NCBI RefSeq assembly: GCF_020151015.1
Contig: NZ_CP083746.1
Coordinates: 1,331,001-1,395,000, forward strand
DNA: 64,000 bases
Reading direction: 5' to 3'
DNA from: Pseudomonas sp. p1(2021b)
GTDB lineage: Bacteria; Pseudomonadota; Gammaproteobacteria; Pseudomonadales; Pseudomonadaceae
The notes beneath the pieces were generated by a model. It saw nothing but the letters and a program-made list of their open reading frames with translations. It was not told where the DNA came from and did not search any database. This document shows, piece by piece, positions 45,858 to 54,340 of the stretch. The translations under genes and the position numbers were made by a program. Numbering within the stretch: the stretch's first letter is position 1; every line of letters starts with the position of its first letter.

Positions 45858-47057
45858 TCAAGCGGCTTGTATCGCCCCTTTGCGCCGACGTTCGGCCATC
45901 ATCCATACCACCAGCGCCACGGCCCCGATGACCAGGCCCGCTGTCACGATCCCCATCCAGCCCTGGCGCTGGAACAACTGGGTCCCCAGCAGCGACCCCA
46001 GCGCTCCGCCGATGAAGTAGCAGGTGATATACCCTGCGTTGAGTCGCGTGCGCGCTTCCGGGCGCAGCACGATCACCGCGTTCTGGTTGCTCACATGGAT
46101 CAGCTGCACCGCCAGGTCCAGCAACAGCACGCCGGCCAGCAGCGCCATCAGCGAGCTTTGGGCGAAGCCCAGCGGCACCCAGGACAGCAGCAGTGCCACC
46201 AGCCCGACCGTGGTGCCCAACGAGCCCTGGCCTCGGTCGGCCAGGCGCCCGGCCCAGTTGGCCGACAATGCACCAGCGGCGCCGGCCAGGCCGAACAGGC
46301 CGATCACGGCATCGGAGTAGTGATAGGGCTCATTGGCCAGGAGGAACGCCAGCGGGGTCCAGAACAGGGCGAACAGGCTGAAGGCCAGCAACCCCAGCAG
46401 CGAGCGCAGGCGCAGCACCGGCTCCTCGGCGAACAGGCGGAACACCGAGCCGATCAGCGCTGGGTATTTCAGCCCGGCATGGGTGTGGTGTTGCGGCAGG
46501 CTGCGGTACAGGGCGAGGGCGGTCAATGCCATCAGGACAGCGGCCAGTACGTAGATGCTGCGCCAGCCACCGAGTTCGGCCATGAAGCCGGCGGCGGTAC
46601 GCGCCAGGAGAATGCCCAGCAGCAGCCCGCTCATCAAGGTCCCGACCGCACGGCCGCGTTGGTCGGGGGCACTGAGGGTAGCTGCCATGGGCACCAGCAC
46701 CTGCGCGACCACGGAAAACAGCCCGGTCAGCGCCGTGCCCAGCAGCAGCCAGGGCAGGCTGGGCGCACAGGCGCTGATCACCAGGCCAAGGGTGGCGATG
46801 GCCACCATGCAGATGATCAGCCGGCGCTGCTCGAACATATCGCCCAGCGGTGCCAGCAGGAGTAGGCCGGCACCGTAGCTCAACTGCGCGGCGATGACGA
46901 TGGTCCCGGCGCTGGCGGTGTCCAGGCCGAATTGCTCGGCGATGCTGTGCAGCAGCGGTTGGGCGTAATAGTTGCTGGCCACGGCCAGGCCGGTGGCAGT
47001 GGCCATCAGCAGGATCAGGGCGCGGCTCAGGGCAGGGGAGGTCATCGTGGTTCTCAT
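45858..47057 (-). CDS. MFS transporter
   Basis: A 399-residue, 12-helix major facilitator protein. Family marks are NYYAQPLLHSIAEQFG in helix 1 and LLLAPLGDMFEQRRLI in loop 2-3. It resembles the YNFM/arabinose-efflux drug-proton antiporter group, so export of small molecules is likely. ATG 47057 has no clear Shine-Dalgarno; ATG 47045 (MTSPALSRAL) is an alternative. Confidence 0.88.
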   Translation of the reverse strand: MRTTMTSPALSRALILLMATATGLAVASNYYAQPLLHSIAEQFGLDTASAGTIVIAAQLSYGAGLLLLAPLGDMFEQRRLIICMVAIATLGLVISACAPSLPWLLLGTALTGLFSVVAQVLVPMAATLSAPDQRGRAVGTLMSGLLLGILLARTAAGFMAELGGWRSIYVLAAVLMALTALALYRSLPQHHTHAGLKYPALIGSVFRLFAEEPVLRLRSLLGLLAFSLFALFWTPLAFLLANEPYHYSDAVIGLFGLAGAAGALSANWAGRLADRGQGSLGTTVGLVALLLSWVPLGFAQSSLMALLAGVLLLDLAVQLIHVSNQNAVIVLRPEARTRLNAGYITCYFIGGALGSLLGTQLFQRQGWMGIVTAGLVIGAVALVVWMMAERRRKGAIQAA

Positions 47058-47108
47058 GGCAGACGAAAGTGAAGCAGTATCAAGAAATGTCCGGTGAGGC
47101 GCTATCCC

Positions 47109-47241
47109 ATGTAGGAGCGGCCTTGTGCCGCGATCGGGCGCGAAGCGGCCGTGAACTCAGCCAATGCGATCCCTCGATCGACCGCGGTTGCTGATTTACG
47201 GCCGCTGCGCGCCCGATCGCGGCACAAGGCCGCTCCTACAA
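47109..47241. repeat. REP pair (REPIN), GCGGCAC class, long spacer
   Basis: Inverted arms at 47109-47135 and 47213-47241 with matching inner GGGCGCGAAGCGGCC and GGCCGCTGCGCGCCC, so the two halves mirror each other over more than 40 bases each. Confidence 0.87.
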
Positions 47242-47263
47242 GGAGGCCAGGCAAGCGATGGCC

Positions 47264-48013
47264 TCAGGCCGCGAACCCGCCATCGGCCGTGAGGCTTGCC
47301 CCGGTGATGTAGCCCGCTTCAGGCCCGGCCAGGTAGGCCACGAAACTGGCGATCTCCTCGGCCTGGCCATAGCGCCCGATGGCCATGAGCGGGATGAGGC
47401 TGTCGGCGAAGTCGCCGGAAGCCGGGTTCATGTCGGTGTCCACCGGGCCGGGTTGCACGTTGTTGACGGTGATGCCCCGTGGGCCCAGGTCGCGAGCCAT
47501 GCCGCGGGTCAGGCCGACCAGCGCCGACTTGCTCATGGCATAAGGCGCGCCACCGGCGAAAGGCATGCGCTCGGCGTTGGTGCTGCCGATGGTGATGATC
47601 CGCCCGCCCTGGCCCATGTGACGGGCGGCGGCCTGGCTGGCGACGAAGACGCTGCGCACGTTCACCGCCAGCAGGCGGTCGAAGTCGGCCAGGTCGAATT
47701 CGGTCACCGGGGCCACGGCGAGCACGCCGGCATTGTTGACCAGGATATCGAGGCGGCCGAAGGCCTCCACGGTGGTTTCTACCGCCTGCTGCACGGCGGC
47801 GGCATCGGCGCTGTCGGCGCGCAAGGCCAGGGCATGGCCGCCGTTGCTGTTGATTTCGCTCGCCAGGGCGTCGGCGGAGCCGGCGGAGGCGACATAAGTG
47901 AAGGCGACCTTGGCGCCTTCCTTGGCCAGGCGTCGCACGATGGCCGCGCCGATGCCACGGGAACCGCCCTGGACCAGGGCGACCTTACCGTCGAGGTTGA
48001 ATGCGGTGGACAT
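47264..48013 (-). CDS. SDR family oxidoreductase
   Basis: A 249-residue classical short-chain dehydrogenase with the cofactor loop GGSRGIGAAIVRRLA, NNAG, catalytic Ser in TIGSTNAERM, YAMSK, and TADGG at the C-terminus. It is related to 3-oxoacyl-ACP-reductase-like enzymes. It is divergent from a LysR regulator at 48131, which probably controls it. Confidence 0.92.
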   Translation of the reverse strand: MSTAFNLDGKVALVQGGSRGIGAAIVRRLAKEGAKVAFTYVASAGSADALASEINSNGGHALALRADSADAAAVQQAVETTVEAFGRLDILVNNAGVLAVAPVTEFDLADFDRLLAVNVRSVFVASQAAARHMGQGGRIITIGSTNAERMPFAGGAPYAMSKSALVGLTRGMARDLGPRGITVNNVQPGPVDTDMNPASGDFADSLIPLMAIGRYGQAEEIASFVAYLAGPEAGYITGASLTADGGFAA

Positions 48014-48130
48014 GCTGATCTCCTGCGTGAAGCAAGGCCGAATGCCTTGGATGAGCGCAGTATCGACCCTGGATTACCCGCTGATAAGATGGCAATCGCG
48101 ATCAGCAGAGTAAACCTTGGGTTGATAATC

Positions 48131-49105
48131 ATGGCCATGGAATCCTTCAGCACCCTCGAGTGCTTCATTCGCAGCGCCGAGGTCGGCAGCTTCGCCGAAG
48201 CGGCCCGACGCCTGCACCTGACCCCGGCCGCAGTGGGCAAGAACGTCGCCCAGTTGGAGGCGCGCCTGGGGGTGCGCCTGTTCCAGCGCAGCACCCGCAA
48301 GCTGACCCTCACCGAAGCGGGCCAGCGTTTCCTGGAAGAGGTGAGCGACAGTTTCCGCACCATCCAGTACGCCATGGCCAACCTCGCCAGCGCCGAAGGC
48401 CAGCCGGCCGGCGCCTTGCGGGTGAGCATGGGCACGGTGTTCGGGCGGCTGTACGTGTTGCCGTTGCTGGGTGAGTTCTTGCAGCGCTACCCGGCGATTG
48501 TTCCCGACTGGCACTTCGACAACCGCCAGGTGGACCTGATCGGCCAGGGCTTCGATGCCGCCATCGGCGGTGGTTTCGAGTTGCCGCCGGGTGTGGTGGC
48601 GCGCAAGTTGACCCCGGCGCACCGGGTGCTGGTGGCCGCGCCCGGCTATGTGCAGCGCCATGGGCCGATCGACCAGCCGGAGGCTTTGCCGCGACACGCC
48701 GGGATCCTGATCCGCTCCCCGCAGACCGGCCGCGTGCGCGCCTGGCCACTGACCAGCCGCTGGCAGGAACAACGGCCGCTGCAGTTGCAGCAGGCGATGA
48801 CCATGAGTGACTCCGACGCCGCCTGTGCGGTGGCCGAACAGGGGTTGGGGATCGCCCTGGTCAGCCTGCCGTTCGCGGTGCCGTACCTGGTGGCCGGGCG
48901 GTTGCAGCGCGTGCTGCCGGACTGGTACGTGGACGATGGGCATATCAGCCTGTACTACGCCGAGCACAAGCTGTTGCCGGGCAAGACCCGGGCGTTCATC
49001 GATTTCGTGGTGCAGCGGTTTGCCGAGCAAGGGTTGGCGATGCGGTTCAATGCGCTGGAAGTGTTGGAGAGCGCTGCTGGGCCCATCGCGGGGCAGCCCT
49101 CCTAG
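48131..49105 (+). CDS. LysR family transcriptional regulator
   Basis: A 324-residue LTTR. The helix-turn-helix is at about residues 18-37 (GSFAEAARRLHLTPAAVGKN), followed by the effector domain. It probably regulates the divergent SDR gene (gap 48014-48130). ATG 48131 or 48137 can start it; a long upstream frame is antisense to the SDR and is not coding. The last residues (GPIAGQPS) are encoded by a broken REP, so the C-terminus has been rewritten by repeat DNA. Confidence 0.93.
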   Translation: MAMESFSTLECFIRSAEVGSFAEAARRLHLTPAAVGKNVAQLEARLGVRLFQRSTRKLTLTEAGQRFLEEVSDSFRTIQYAMANLASAEGQPAGALRVSMGTVFGRLYVLPLLGEFLQRYPAIVPDWHFDNRQVDLIGQGFDAAIGGGFELPPGVVARKLTPAHRVLVAAPGYVQRHGPIDQPEALPRHAGILIRSPQTGRVRAWPLTSRWQEQRPLQLQQAMTMSDSDAACAVAEQGLGIALVSLPFAVPYLVAGRLQRVLPDWYVDDGHISLYYAEHKLLPGKTRAFIDFVVQRFAEQGLAMRFNALEVLESAAGPIAGQPS

Positions 49106-49170
49106 AACAACACATAAGCCATTGATTTAGCGGGGCTGTGGGAGCGGGCTTGCCCCGCGATAGGGCCGCT
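49080..49170. repeat. REP pair with one arm inside the LysR coding end
   Basis: The left arm (GCCCATCGCGGGGCAGCCC) is coding for the last residues of the LysR protein and has lost four bases. The right arm at 49136-49163 is intact. Confidence 0.8.
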
Positions 49171-49653
49171 TCAGGCGACGTGAGTCACCACCGATACCTG
49201 TTCGGCGCCGGCCACCGTCAGGCTCACTTCGTCATCGACCTTCTTGCCCAGCAACTGCTGCCCCAATGGTGAACGCGCTGTGATGACGGTCACCATTTGC
49301 TCACCTTCCCCGATCTTCAACCCCGCTGCCTCGGGCCCGAGGAACAGCACGCGCGGGTGCCCTTGGTCATCTTCCAGGGTCACCAGGTTGCTGACCTGGA
49401 TGCCGCGAGCCGGGTCGTAATCGCGCAGCAGCAACTGCTGGTACGCCAGCAGCGCCTGGCGGATCTCGGCCGTGCGCCGGGCCTGTCCGGTGGCCAGGTA
49501 CGAGGCCTCGAGGCTCAGGGTGTCATACTTGTTCTCGGCGATGTTCTCTTCGGCGGTGGCGGCCTCGTAGGCGGCCTGGGCCGCACGGCGCAGCACCTCG
49601 ACATCATGCTCGAGGGTCTGGACGATGCGCGAGAGCAGGGTGGTCTTGTCCAT
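49171..49653 (-). CDS. GreA/GreB family elongation factor-like protein
   Basis: A 160-residue protein with the Gre layout: an N-terminal coiled coil (LEHDVEVLRRAAQAAYEAAT, containing AEENIAENKYDT) and a C-terminal FKBP-like domain (MVTVITARSPLGQQLLGKKV). It is probably a secondary-channel regulator of RNA polymerase. The tip acidic pair typical of GreA/B is not obvious. Two bases separate it from the membrane protein gene upstream, so they are co-transcribed. Confidence 0.85.
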   Translation of the reverse strand: MDKTTLLSRIVQTLEHDVEVLRRAAQAAYEAATAEENIAENKYDTLSLEASYLATGQARRTAEIRQALLAYQQLLLRDYDPARGIQVSNLVTLEDDQGHPRVLFLGPEAAGLKIGEGEQMVTVITARSPLGQQLLGKKVDDEVSLTVAGAEQVSVVTHVA

Positions 49654-49655
49654 GG

Positions 49656-50036
49656 TCAATAGCAGAATTCCAGTACGTTGGCCTGGCTCTTGTCGGTCGG
49701 TGCGGTGCGGTTCTGTTGCAGCCAGAACTGGCACTTGGGGTTGTTCAGGTTGCGCGGGCTGCCCTGGGCGGCTTCGACGGCCTGGCGAGCCTCCTGCTGC
49801 TGGAGGATCACCTTGTAGCGCTCGAACATCTCGGCCTGGGCGTCGGCCGCTGCAGCCGGCTGGCTGGCGCTCGGTGCCATGGCCTTGGCCACCGGCTGCA
49901 CCTGCCCCGGCCACCAGCGCCAGGCCAGCCACAGGCTCAGGGCGATGGCCACGGCGCCGAGCCACAGGCCGAGCGCCACGCAGAGGATCAACTGCACGGG
50001 CTTGAGGGTAACCTTCAGTTCGCGACGACGTGGCAT
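49656..50036 (-). CDS. hypothetical single-TM protein, co-transcribed with the Gre-like gene
   Basis: A 126-residue protein with a basic N-terminus (MPRRRELKVTLKPVQ), one transmembrane helix (about 16-40, LILCVALGLWLGAVAIALSL) and a periplasmic alanine/glutamine-rich tail with ILQQQEARQAVEAAQ and two cysteines. CAGGAGG precedes the ATG. No family recognised. Confidence 0.75.
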   Translation of the reverse strand: MPRRRELKVTLKPVQLILCVALGLWLGAVAIALSLWLAWRWWPGQVQPVAKAMAPSASQPAAAADAQAEMFERYKVILQQQEARQAVEAAQGSPRNLNNPKCQFWLQQNRTAPTDKSQANVLEFCY

Positions 50037-50167
50037 GGCGGCCTCCTGGCTGGGCGGTTCATGCCGGGCATTGTCGCACGGCGGCAAGGGCTTTTTCGCA
50101 TCAATGCTTTCGCCACGAGGTATTTATCCGCAAAATCCGCGGTTTTGCGCAAGGCAAGGGAGTGGGT

Positions 50168-51301
50168 ATGAAATCCACCTGGGACATCTTCTGCACGGTC
50201 GTCGACAACTACGGCGACATCGGCGTGACCTGGCGCCTGGCCCGCCAATTGGTGGCCGAGCAGGGGCTGGCGGTACGCCTGTGGGTGGACGACCTGGAGG
50301 CCTTCGTGCGCCTATGCCCTGGAGCCGATGCCGGCGCCGCGCAGCAGTGGCAGGCTGGCGTCGACGTGCGGCACTGGCCGGGCCAATGGCAACCGGTGGC
50401 GCCTGGCGATGTGGTGATCGGTGCCTTTGGTTGCCGGTTGCCGGCCGATTACATCGAAGCCCTGCGCCTGCGGGACACGCCTGCATTGTGGCTGAACCTC
50501 GAGTACCTGAGCGCCGAGGATTGGGTCGAGGGCTGCCATGGCCTGGCCTCACCCCAGGCCAATGGGCTGCGCACCCTGTTCTTCTTCCCGGGCTTCACCG
50601 ACAAGACCGGTGGCCTGCTGCGCGAGGGTACGTTGCTGGCCCGGCGCGAGGCCTTCGAGGCGGACCCGGCCGCACGCACAGCGTTCCTCGGCAACCTGGG
50701 CGTGCAGGTGGAGGCGGGCGCGCGGCTGCTCTCGCTGTTCGCCTACGAAAACGCGCAACTGGGCAACTGGCTCGATGCCTTGGCCGAAGATGGCCAGCCC
50801 AGCCATTTGCTGGTGCCCGAGGGGCGCATCCTGGCCGACGTGCGCCAATGGCTGGGCGAGCCCGGCCTGGGGGTGGGCGATGTGCGGCGCAAAGGCGCGC
50901 TGACCGTGCAGATCCTGCCATTCGTCAGTCAGGACGATTACGATCGCCTGCTCTGGGCCTGCGACTTCAATGCCGTGCGCGGCGAAGATTCGTTCGTCCG
51001 CGCCCAGTGGGCCGGCAAGCCGCTGTTGTGGCATATCTACGTGCAGGACGAGAATGCCCACTGGGAAAAACTCGAGGCGTTCCTCAAGCTTTATCGCCAA
51101 GGGCTGTCAGAAAAAGCGGGAGATGCGTTGGTCGAGCTCTGGCGGGCCTGGAACATGGATCGTGACATGGGCGCGGCCTGGCGCGGGGTGCTTCGGCACT
51201 GGCCGCAGCTGCAGGCCCATGCCCGCCAATGGAGCGCCGCGCAGGCCGCTCGGCCGGACCTTGCCACGACGCTGGTACAGTTTTACCGAAATTGGCTATG
51301 A
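50168..51301 (+). CDS. earP: EF-P arginine rhamnosyltransferase
   Basis: A 377-residue inverting glycosyltransferase of the EarP family. It transfers rhamnose from dTDP-beta-L-rhamnose to Arg32 of elongation factor P. Sequence marks are VVDNYGDIGVTWRLARQL near the N-terminus, LNLEYLSAEDWVEGCHG, FFFPGFTDKTGGLLRE and RGEDSFVRAQWAGKPLLW near the C-terminus. GGGAG lies before ATG 50168. efp follows 48 bp downstream, and the donor sugar comes from rmlBDA/C at 6.9-10.6 kb in this window. Confidence 0.96.
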   Translation: MKSTWDIFCTVVDNYGDIGVTWRLARQLVAEQGLAVRLWVDDLEAFVRLCPGADAGAAQQWQAGVDVRHWPGQWQPVAPGDVVIGAFGCRLPADYIEALRLRDTPALWLNLEYLSAEDWVEGCHGLASPQANGLRTLFFFPGFTDKTGGLLREGTLLARREAFEADPAARTAFLGNLGVQVEAGARLLSLFAYENAQLGNWLDALAEDGQPSHLLVPEGRILADVRQWLGEPGLGVGDVRRKGALTVQILPFVSQDDYDRLLWACDFNAVRGEDSFVRAQWAGKPLLWHIYVQDENAHWEKLEAFLKLYRQGLSEKAGDALVELWRAWNMDRDMGAAWRGVLRHWPQLQAHARQWSAAQAARPDLATTLVQFYRNWL

Positions 51302-51349
51302 TACGCGGCCTCGATTTTTATAAATCCATCCAGATTCGGATACTTCGTA

Positions 51350-51919
51350 ATGAAAACTGGTAAAGAACTGAAACCCGGTACCGTACTGCGGATCGACAAC
51401 GACCCGTGGCTGGTACAGAAAGCCGAATTCACCAAGTCCGGTCGCAACAGCGCGATCATGAAGACCAAGCTGAAGAACCTGCTGACCGGCTACAAGACCG
51501 AAACCGTCTACTTCGCCGACGACAAGCTGGACGACGTGATCCTCGATCGCAAGGAAGTCACCCTGTCCTTCATCAGCGGTGATGCCTACACCTTCATGGA
51601 CACCACCGACTACACCATGTACGAACTGAACGCCGAGGACATCGACGCCGTTCTGCCGTACATCGAAGAAGGCATGCAGGACGTCTGCGCCCTGACCATG
51701 TACGAAGAGAAAGTGGTTTCGGTCGAACTGCCGACCACCATCAGCCGTCAGGTCACCTACACCGAGAACGCTGCTCGCGGCGACACCTCGGGCAAGGTCA
51801 TGAAGCCGGCCAAGCTGGCCAACGGCACTGAAATCCAGGTTGCCGACTTCATCGAGATCGACGAGTGGATCGACATCGACACTCGCGACGGCAGCTTCAA
51901 GGGCCGTTCCAAGAAGTAA
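51350..51919 (+). CDS. efp: elongation factor P
   Basis: A 189-residue translation factor that relieves ribosome stalling at polyproline stretches. The N-terminal KOW-like domain carries Arg32 at the loop tip ([11 protein letters not shown] at 51443-51445), the residue rhamnosylated by EarP, rather than Lys as in EpmA/B organisms. TATGAT at 51297-51302, overlapping the earP stop, may be a -10 box for separate transcription. A strong terminator follows. Confidence 0.97.
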   Translation: MKTGKELKPGTVLRIDNDPWLVQKAEFTKSGRNSAIMKTKLKNLLTGYKTETVYFADDKLDDVILDRKEVTLSFISGDAYTFMDTTDYTMYELNAEDIDAVLPYIEEGMQDVCALTMYEEKVVSVELPTTISRQVTYTENAARGDTSGKVMKPAKLANGTEIQVADFIEIDEWIDIDTRDGSFKGRSKK

Positions 51920-51935
51920 TCTTCTTGCGATCGCA

Positions 51936-51966
51936 AAAAAACCCGGCTTCGGCCGGGTTTTTTTAT
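51936..51966 (+). terminator. rho-independent terminator after efp
   Basis: AAAACCCGGC pairs with GCCGGGTTTT around a TTCG tetraloop, followed by a T-run. Confidence 0.95.
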
Positions 51967-51987
51967 GACGCGCTATTCGATGCTGCC

Positions 51988-52027
51988 AATCGCCAGCTTG
52001 CCGGCGGTTGGGACGCAACGCGTCCCC
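51988..52027. repeat. GCCGGC-class REP remnant fused to a small hairpin
   Basis: CAATCGCCAGCTTGCCGGCG is one arm of a REP. Next to it GGGACGC/GCGTCCC (52010-52026) forms a hairpin 3' of ohr, which may end the ohr transcript. Confidence 0.6.
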
Positions 52028-52033
52028 ATACGG

Positions 52034-52462
52034 TCAAACCGTCACATGCAAGCGCACATCCACATTGTTGCGGGTGGCATTGGAGTAAGGGCAGACATGG
52101 TGCGCCTTCTCCACCAGTGCTTCGGCGTCGGCCTGGACCAACCCCGGCAGGTTGATGTGCAGGTCGATATCCAGGCCGAACCCGCCCGGGATCTGCCCGA
52201 TGCCCACCTTGGCGGTGATCGAGCTGTCGGCAGGCAGCTGCTGCTTCGCCTGACCCGCCACGAACTTCAAGGCACCGATGAAGCAGGCTGAATAACCGGC
52301 TGCGAACATCTGCTCGGGGTTGGTGCCGTCGCCGCCAGCGCCGCCCAGCTCCTTGGGTGTGCTCAGCTTGACTTCGAGCTTGCCGTCGCTGGAGCGGGAT
52401 TTACCATCGCGACCGCCTGTAGAGGTTGCTTCGGCGATGTACAGGGGAGTGACCTTTTGCAT
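52034..52462 (-). CDS. ohr: organic hydroperoxide resistance protein
   Basis: A 142-residue OsmC/Ohr-family thiol peroxidase that reduces organic hydroperoxides. The two reactive cysteines lie in AGYSACFIGALKFVA and HHVCPYSNATRNN. It is downstream of ohrR, with a promoter and dyad in the gap (52516-52544). Confidence 0.95.
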   Translation of the reverse strand: MQKVTPLYIAEATSTGGRDGKSRSSDGKLEVKLSTPKELGGAGGDGTNPEQMFAAGYSACFIGALKFVAGQAKQQLPADSSITAKVGIGQIPGGFGLDIDLHINLPGLVQADAEALVEKAHHVCPYSNATRNNVDVRLHVTV

Positions 52463-52515
52463 CTTGAGCCTCGCTTGTGTGCTGTGCGCCGTGGCGCTGA
52501 ATGGGTACGGGAATT

Positions 52516-52544
52516 AAATTAGCGCTCAATTATTTAGTGCGCAA
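52516..52544 (-). promoter_or_regulatory. ohr promoter with OhrR operator in the spacer
   Basis: On the minus strand TTGCGC (52544-52539), a 17-base spacer and TAATTT (52521-52516). The spacer holds the AT-rich dyad CTCAATTATTTAG (plus strand 52525-52537), five of six pairs symmetric and similar in type to known OhrR sites. OhrR bound there would block RNA polymerase. Confidence 0.65.
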
Positions 52545-52590
52545 GATAAATTTCATGCCGTTCATCGTTCGGCGTTCCACAGCATAGCGT

Positions 52591-53046
52591 TCAGAGGCTT
52601 TTTTGCAGGCTGGCGCGCAGTTCCAGCAAGTCCGCCTGCAGTTGCTGCAGGCGTTCGACACTGCGCCCGCTGGCTTGCAGGATGCACGGCGGCACGCGCC
52701 TGGCCTCGTCCTGCAGGGCGTGCCCCTTGTCGGTCAATTCCACCAGCACCACCCGCTCATCCTCGCGGCTGCGGGTGCGCTTGAGCAGCCCTTCGCTTTC
52801 CAGGCGCTTGAGCAACGGCGTCAGCGAGCCGGGGTCGGTGAGCAGGCGCTGGCTGATCTCGCCCACGGTCAGGCCGTCCTGTTCCCAGAGCACGAGCATG
52901 GCCAGGTATTGTGGATAAGTCAGGCCCAGGGCCTGCAACAGAGGTTTGTAGACCTTGGTCATCAGCAACGAGGTGGAGTGCAGGGCGAAGCAGACCTGGT
53001 TGTCCAGCAGCAGCTCGTCGCAAGGGGCGTTGATGTCGGCGTTCAT
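52591..53046 (-). CDS. ohrR: organic hydroperoxide sensor regulator, MarR family
   Basis: A 151-residue MarR repressor. The peroxide-sensing Cys19 is in LLDNQVCFALHS. A second cysteine in VPPCILQASG near residue 127 suggests a 2-Cys OhrR that forms an intersubunit disulphide. The wHTH wing is around LLKRTRSREDERVVLVEL. It is just upstream of ohr on the same strand. Confidence 0.93.
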   Translation of the reverse strand: MNADINAPCDELLLDNQVCFALHSTSLLMTKVYKPLLQALGLTYPQYLAMLVLWEQDGLTVGEISQRLLTDPGSLTPLLKRLESEGLLKRTRSREDERVVLVELTDKGHALQDEARRVPPCILQASGRSVERLQQLQADLLELRASLQKSL

Positions 53047-53104
53047 GCAGGTCCTTGAATGAAGTCAGGGTAGAAATCTAGCACGCTGATGGTTGGCGCG
53101 CTCA

Positions 53105-54058
53105 CTACCTGCGCAGCCCACTGCGCAGGGCCAGGTCCCAGGGTGGTACCGGACTGAAACGGCTCTTGAGGAATTCGAGCAGCAAGCGACTGCGAGAGTT
53201 CGTTTCATGTTCCAGGCGTAGTGCATAGATGCCACTGCTTTCTGGTGGTGGCAGGCCGTTTTCGCAGAACAGCGGCAGCAGTTCGCCGCGCAGCAGGTGG
53301 TCGCTGACCAACCAGGTGGGCAGGTGGGCGACGCCCAGGCCGGCGAGGGCGCCGAACAGTAGGGTTTCGGCATTGTTGGCGGCCATGCGCATGCGTGCCG
53401 GGCGATACAGGTGGGGCTGGCCATCGACCGTGAAGCGCCAGGCGAAGGGCGGCGCCAGGCCGTCCCAGTCCAGGCCATGGTGCTCCGGCAGCTCGCTCGG
53501 GCAGGCCGGCACGCCGTGGCTGGCCAGGTAGGCGGGGCTGGCGCAGGCGATGCGCACCATGTAGGCCAGCGGCGTGGCCACCAGACGGGTGTCGGCCAGG
53601 GGGCCGGCGCGCAGTACCAGGTCGACCTCGCCCAGGTGGCTGCCATGCAAGTCGACGAAGCTGTCGATCAGGCGCAGCTGTACATCCACGCCTGGGTACG
53701 CCCCCAAGAAGTCGGCAATGGCAGGAGCCAGGTGGCGGCGACCGAAGGCGGCAGGCGCATCGATACGGATCAGCCCCTCCGGCGCGCTGCTCAACGACAC
53801 CGCCTCTGCCCGTGCCAGGCGCAGTTCTTCGATGATGCGCCGGGCCCGTTCGGCGAAGGCTTTGCCAGCTGGTGTAGCACGGACTGCGTGGGTGGTGCGG
53901 GCGAACAGGCGGCTGCCCACGGCCTGTTCCAGGTTGTCGATGCGCCGGGCTACCGCCGAGGGTGTCAGCGGGTGGCGGCGCGCCGCGGCGGAGAAACTGC
54001 CGGTTTCCAGCACATCGAGAAACAGACTCAGTTGTTCGGTCAAGGTATCGGGGCTCAT
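53105..54058 (-). CDS. LysR family transcriptional regulator
   Basis: A 317-residue LTTR with HTH at about residues 22-41 (GSFSAAARRHPLTPSAVARR) and an effector domain of the CrgA-like type. The ATG at 54058 starts MSPDTLTEQLS. It is divergent from the TauE/SafE-like exporter, with a REPIN between them. Confidence 0.92.
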   Translation of the reverse strand: MSPDTLTEQLSLFLDVLETGSFSAAARRHPLTPSAVARRIDNLEQAVGSRLFARTTHAVRATPAGKAFAERARRIIEELRLARAEAVSLSSAPEGLIRIDAPAAFGRRHLAPAIADFLGAYPGVDVQLRLIDSFVDLHGSHLGEVDLVLRAGPLADTRLVATPLAYMVRIACASPAYLASHGVPACPSELPEHHGLDWDGLAPPFAWRFTVDGQPHLYRPARMRMAANNAETLLFGALAGLGVAHLPTWLVSDHLLRGELLPLFCENGLPPPESSGIYALRLEHETNSRSRLLLEFLKSRFSPVPPWDLALRSGLRR

Positions 54059-54090
54059 GGCACACATCACTGTTGATCTAGCGCGGACCG

Positions 54091-54226
54091 GTGTAGGAGC
54101 GGGCTTGCCCCGCGATCGGGCGCGCAGCGGCCGCGATCCGGTAAAGCACGGTCAGCCTGATGTATCGAATGGGCTGGTTTTACGGCCGCTGCGCGCCCGA
54201 TCGCGGGTCAAGCCCGCTCCTACAGG
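54091..54226. repeat. REP pair (REPIN), GCGGGG class, long spacer
   Basis: Inverted arms at 54091-54117 and 54198-54226 with mirrored GATCGGGCGCGCAGCGGCC and GGCCGCTGCGCGCCCGATC inside. Architecture matches the 47.1-kb REPIN but the core class differs. Confidence 0.87.
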
Positions 54227-54340
54227 GAAAGCGTATGCTTGTGCGAATTTCGCAAAGCCATTGTGCGCTGCTGTGCGTTTCCCCGCCAGCGGCGAGCGAC
54301 TAGCATGCCCGTATTGTCAAACCGGCGGGATGAGGCGCGG

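Noticed and set aside
47258..48130. N-terminal extension of the LysR frame
   Set aside because: Antisense to the SDR gene; LysR homology starts at 48131.
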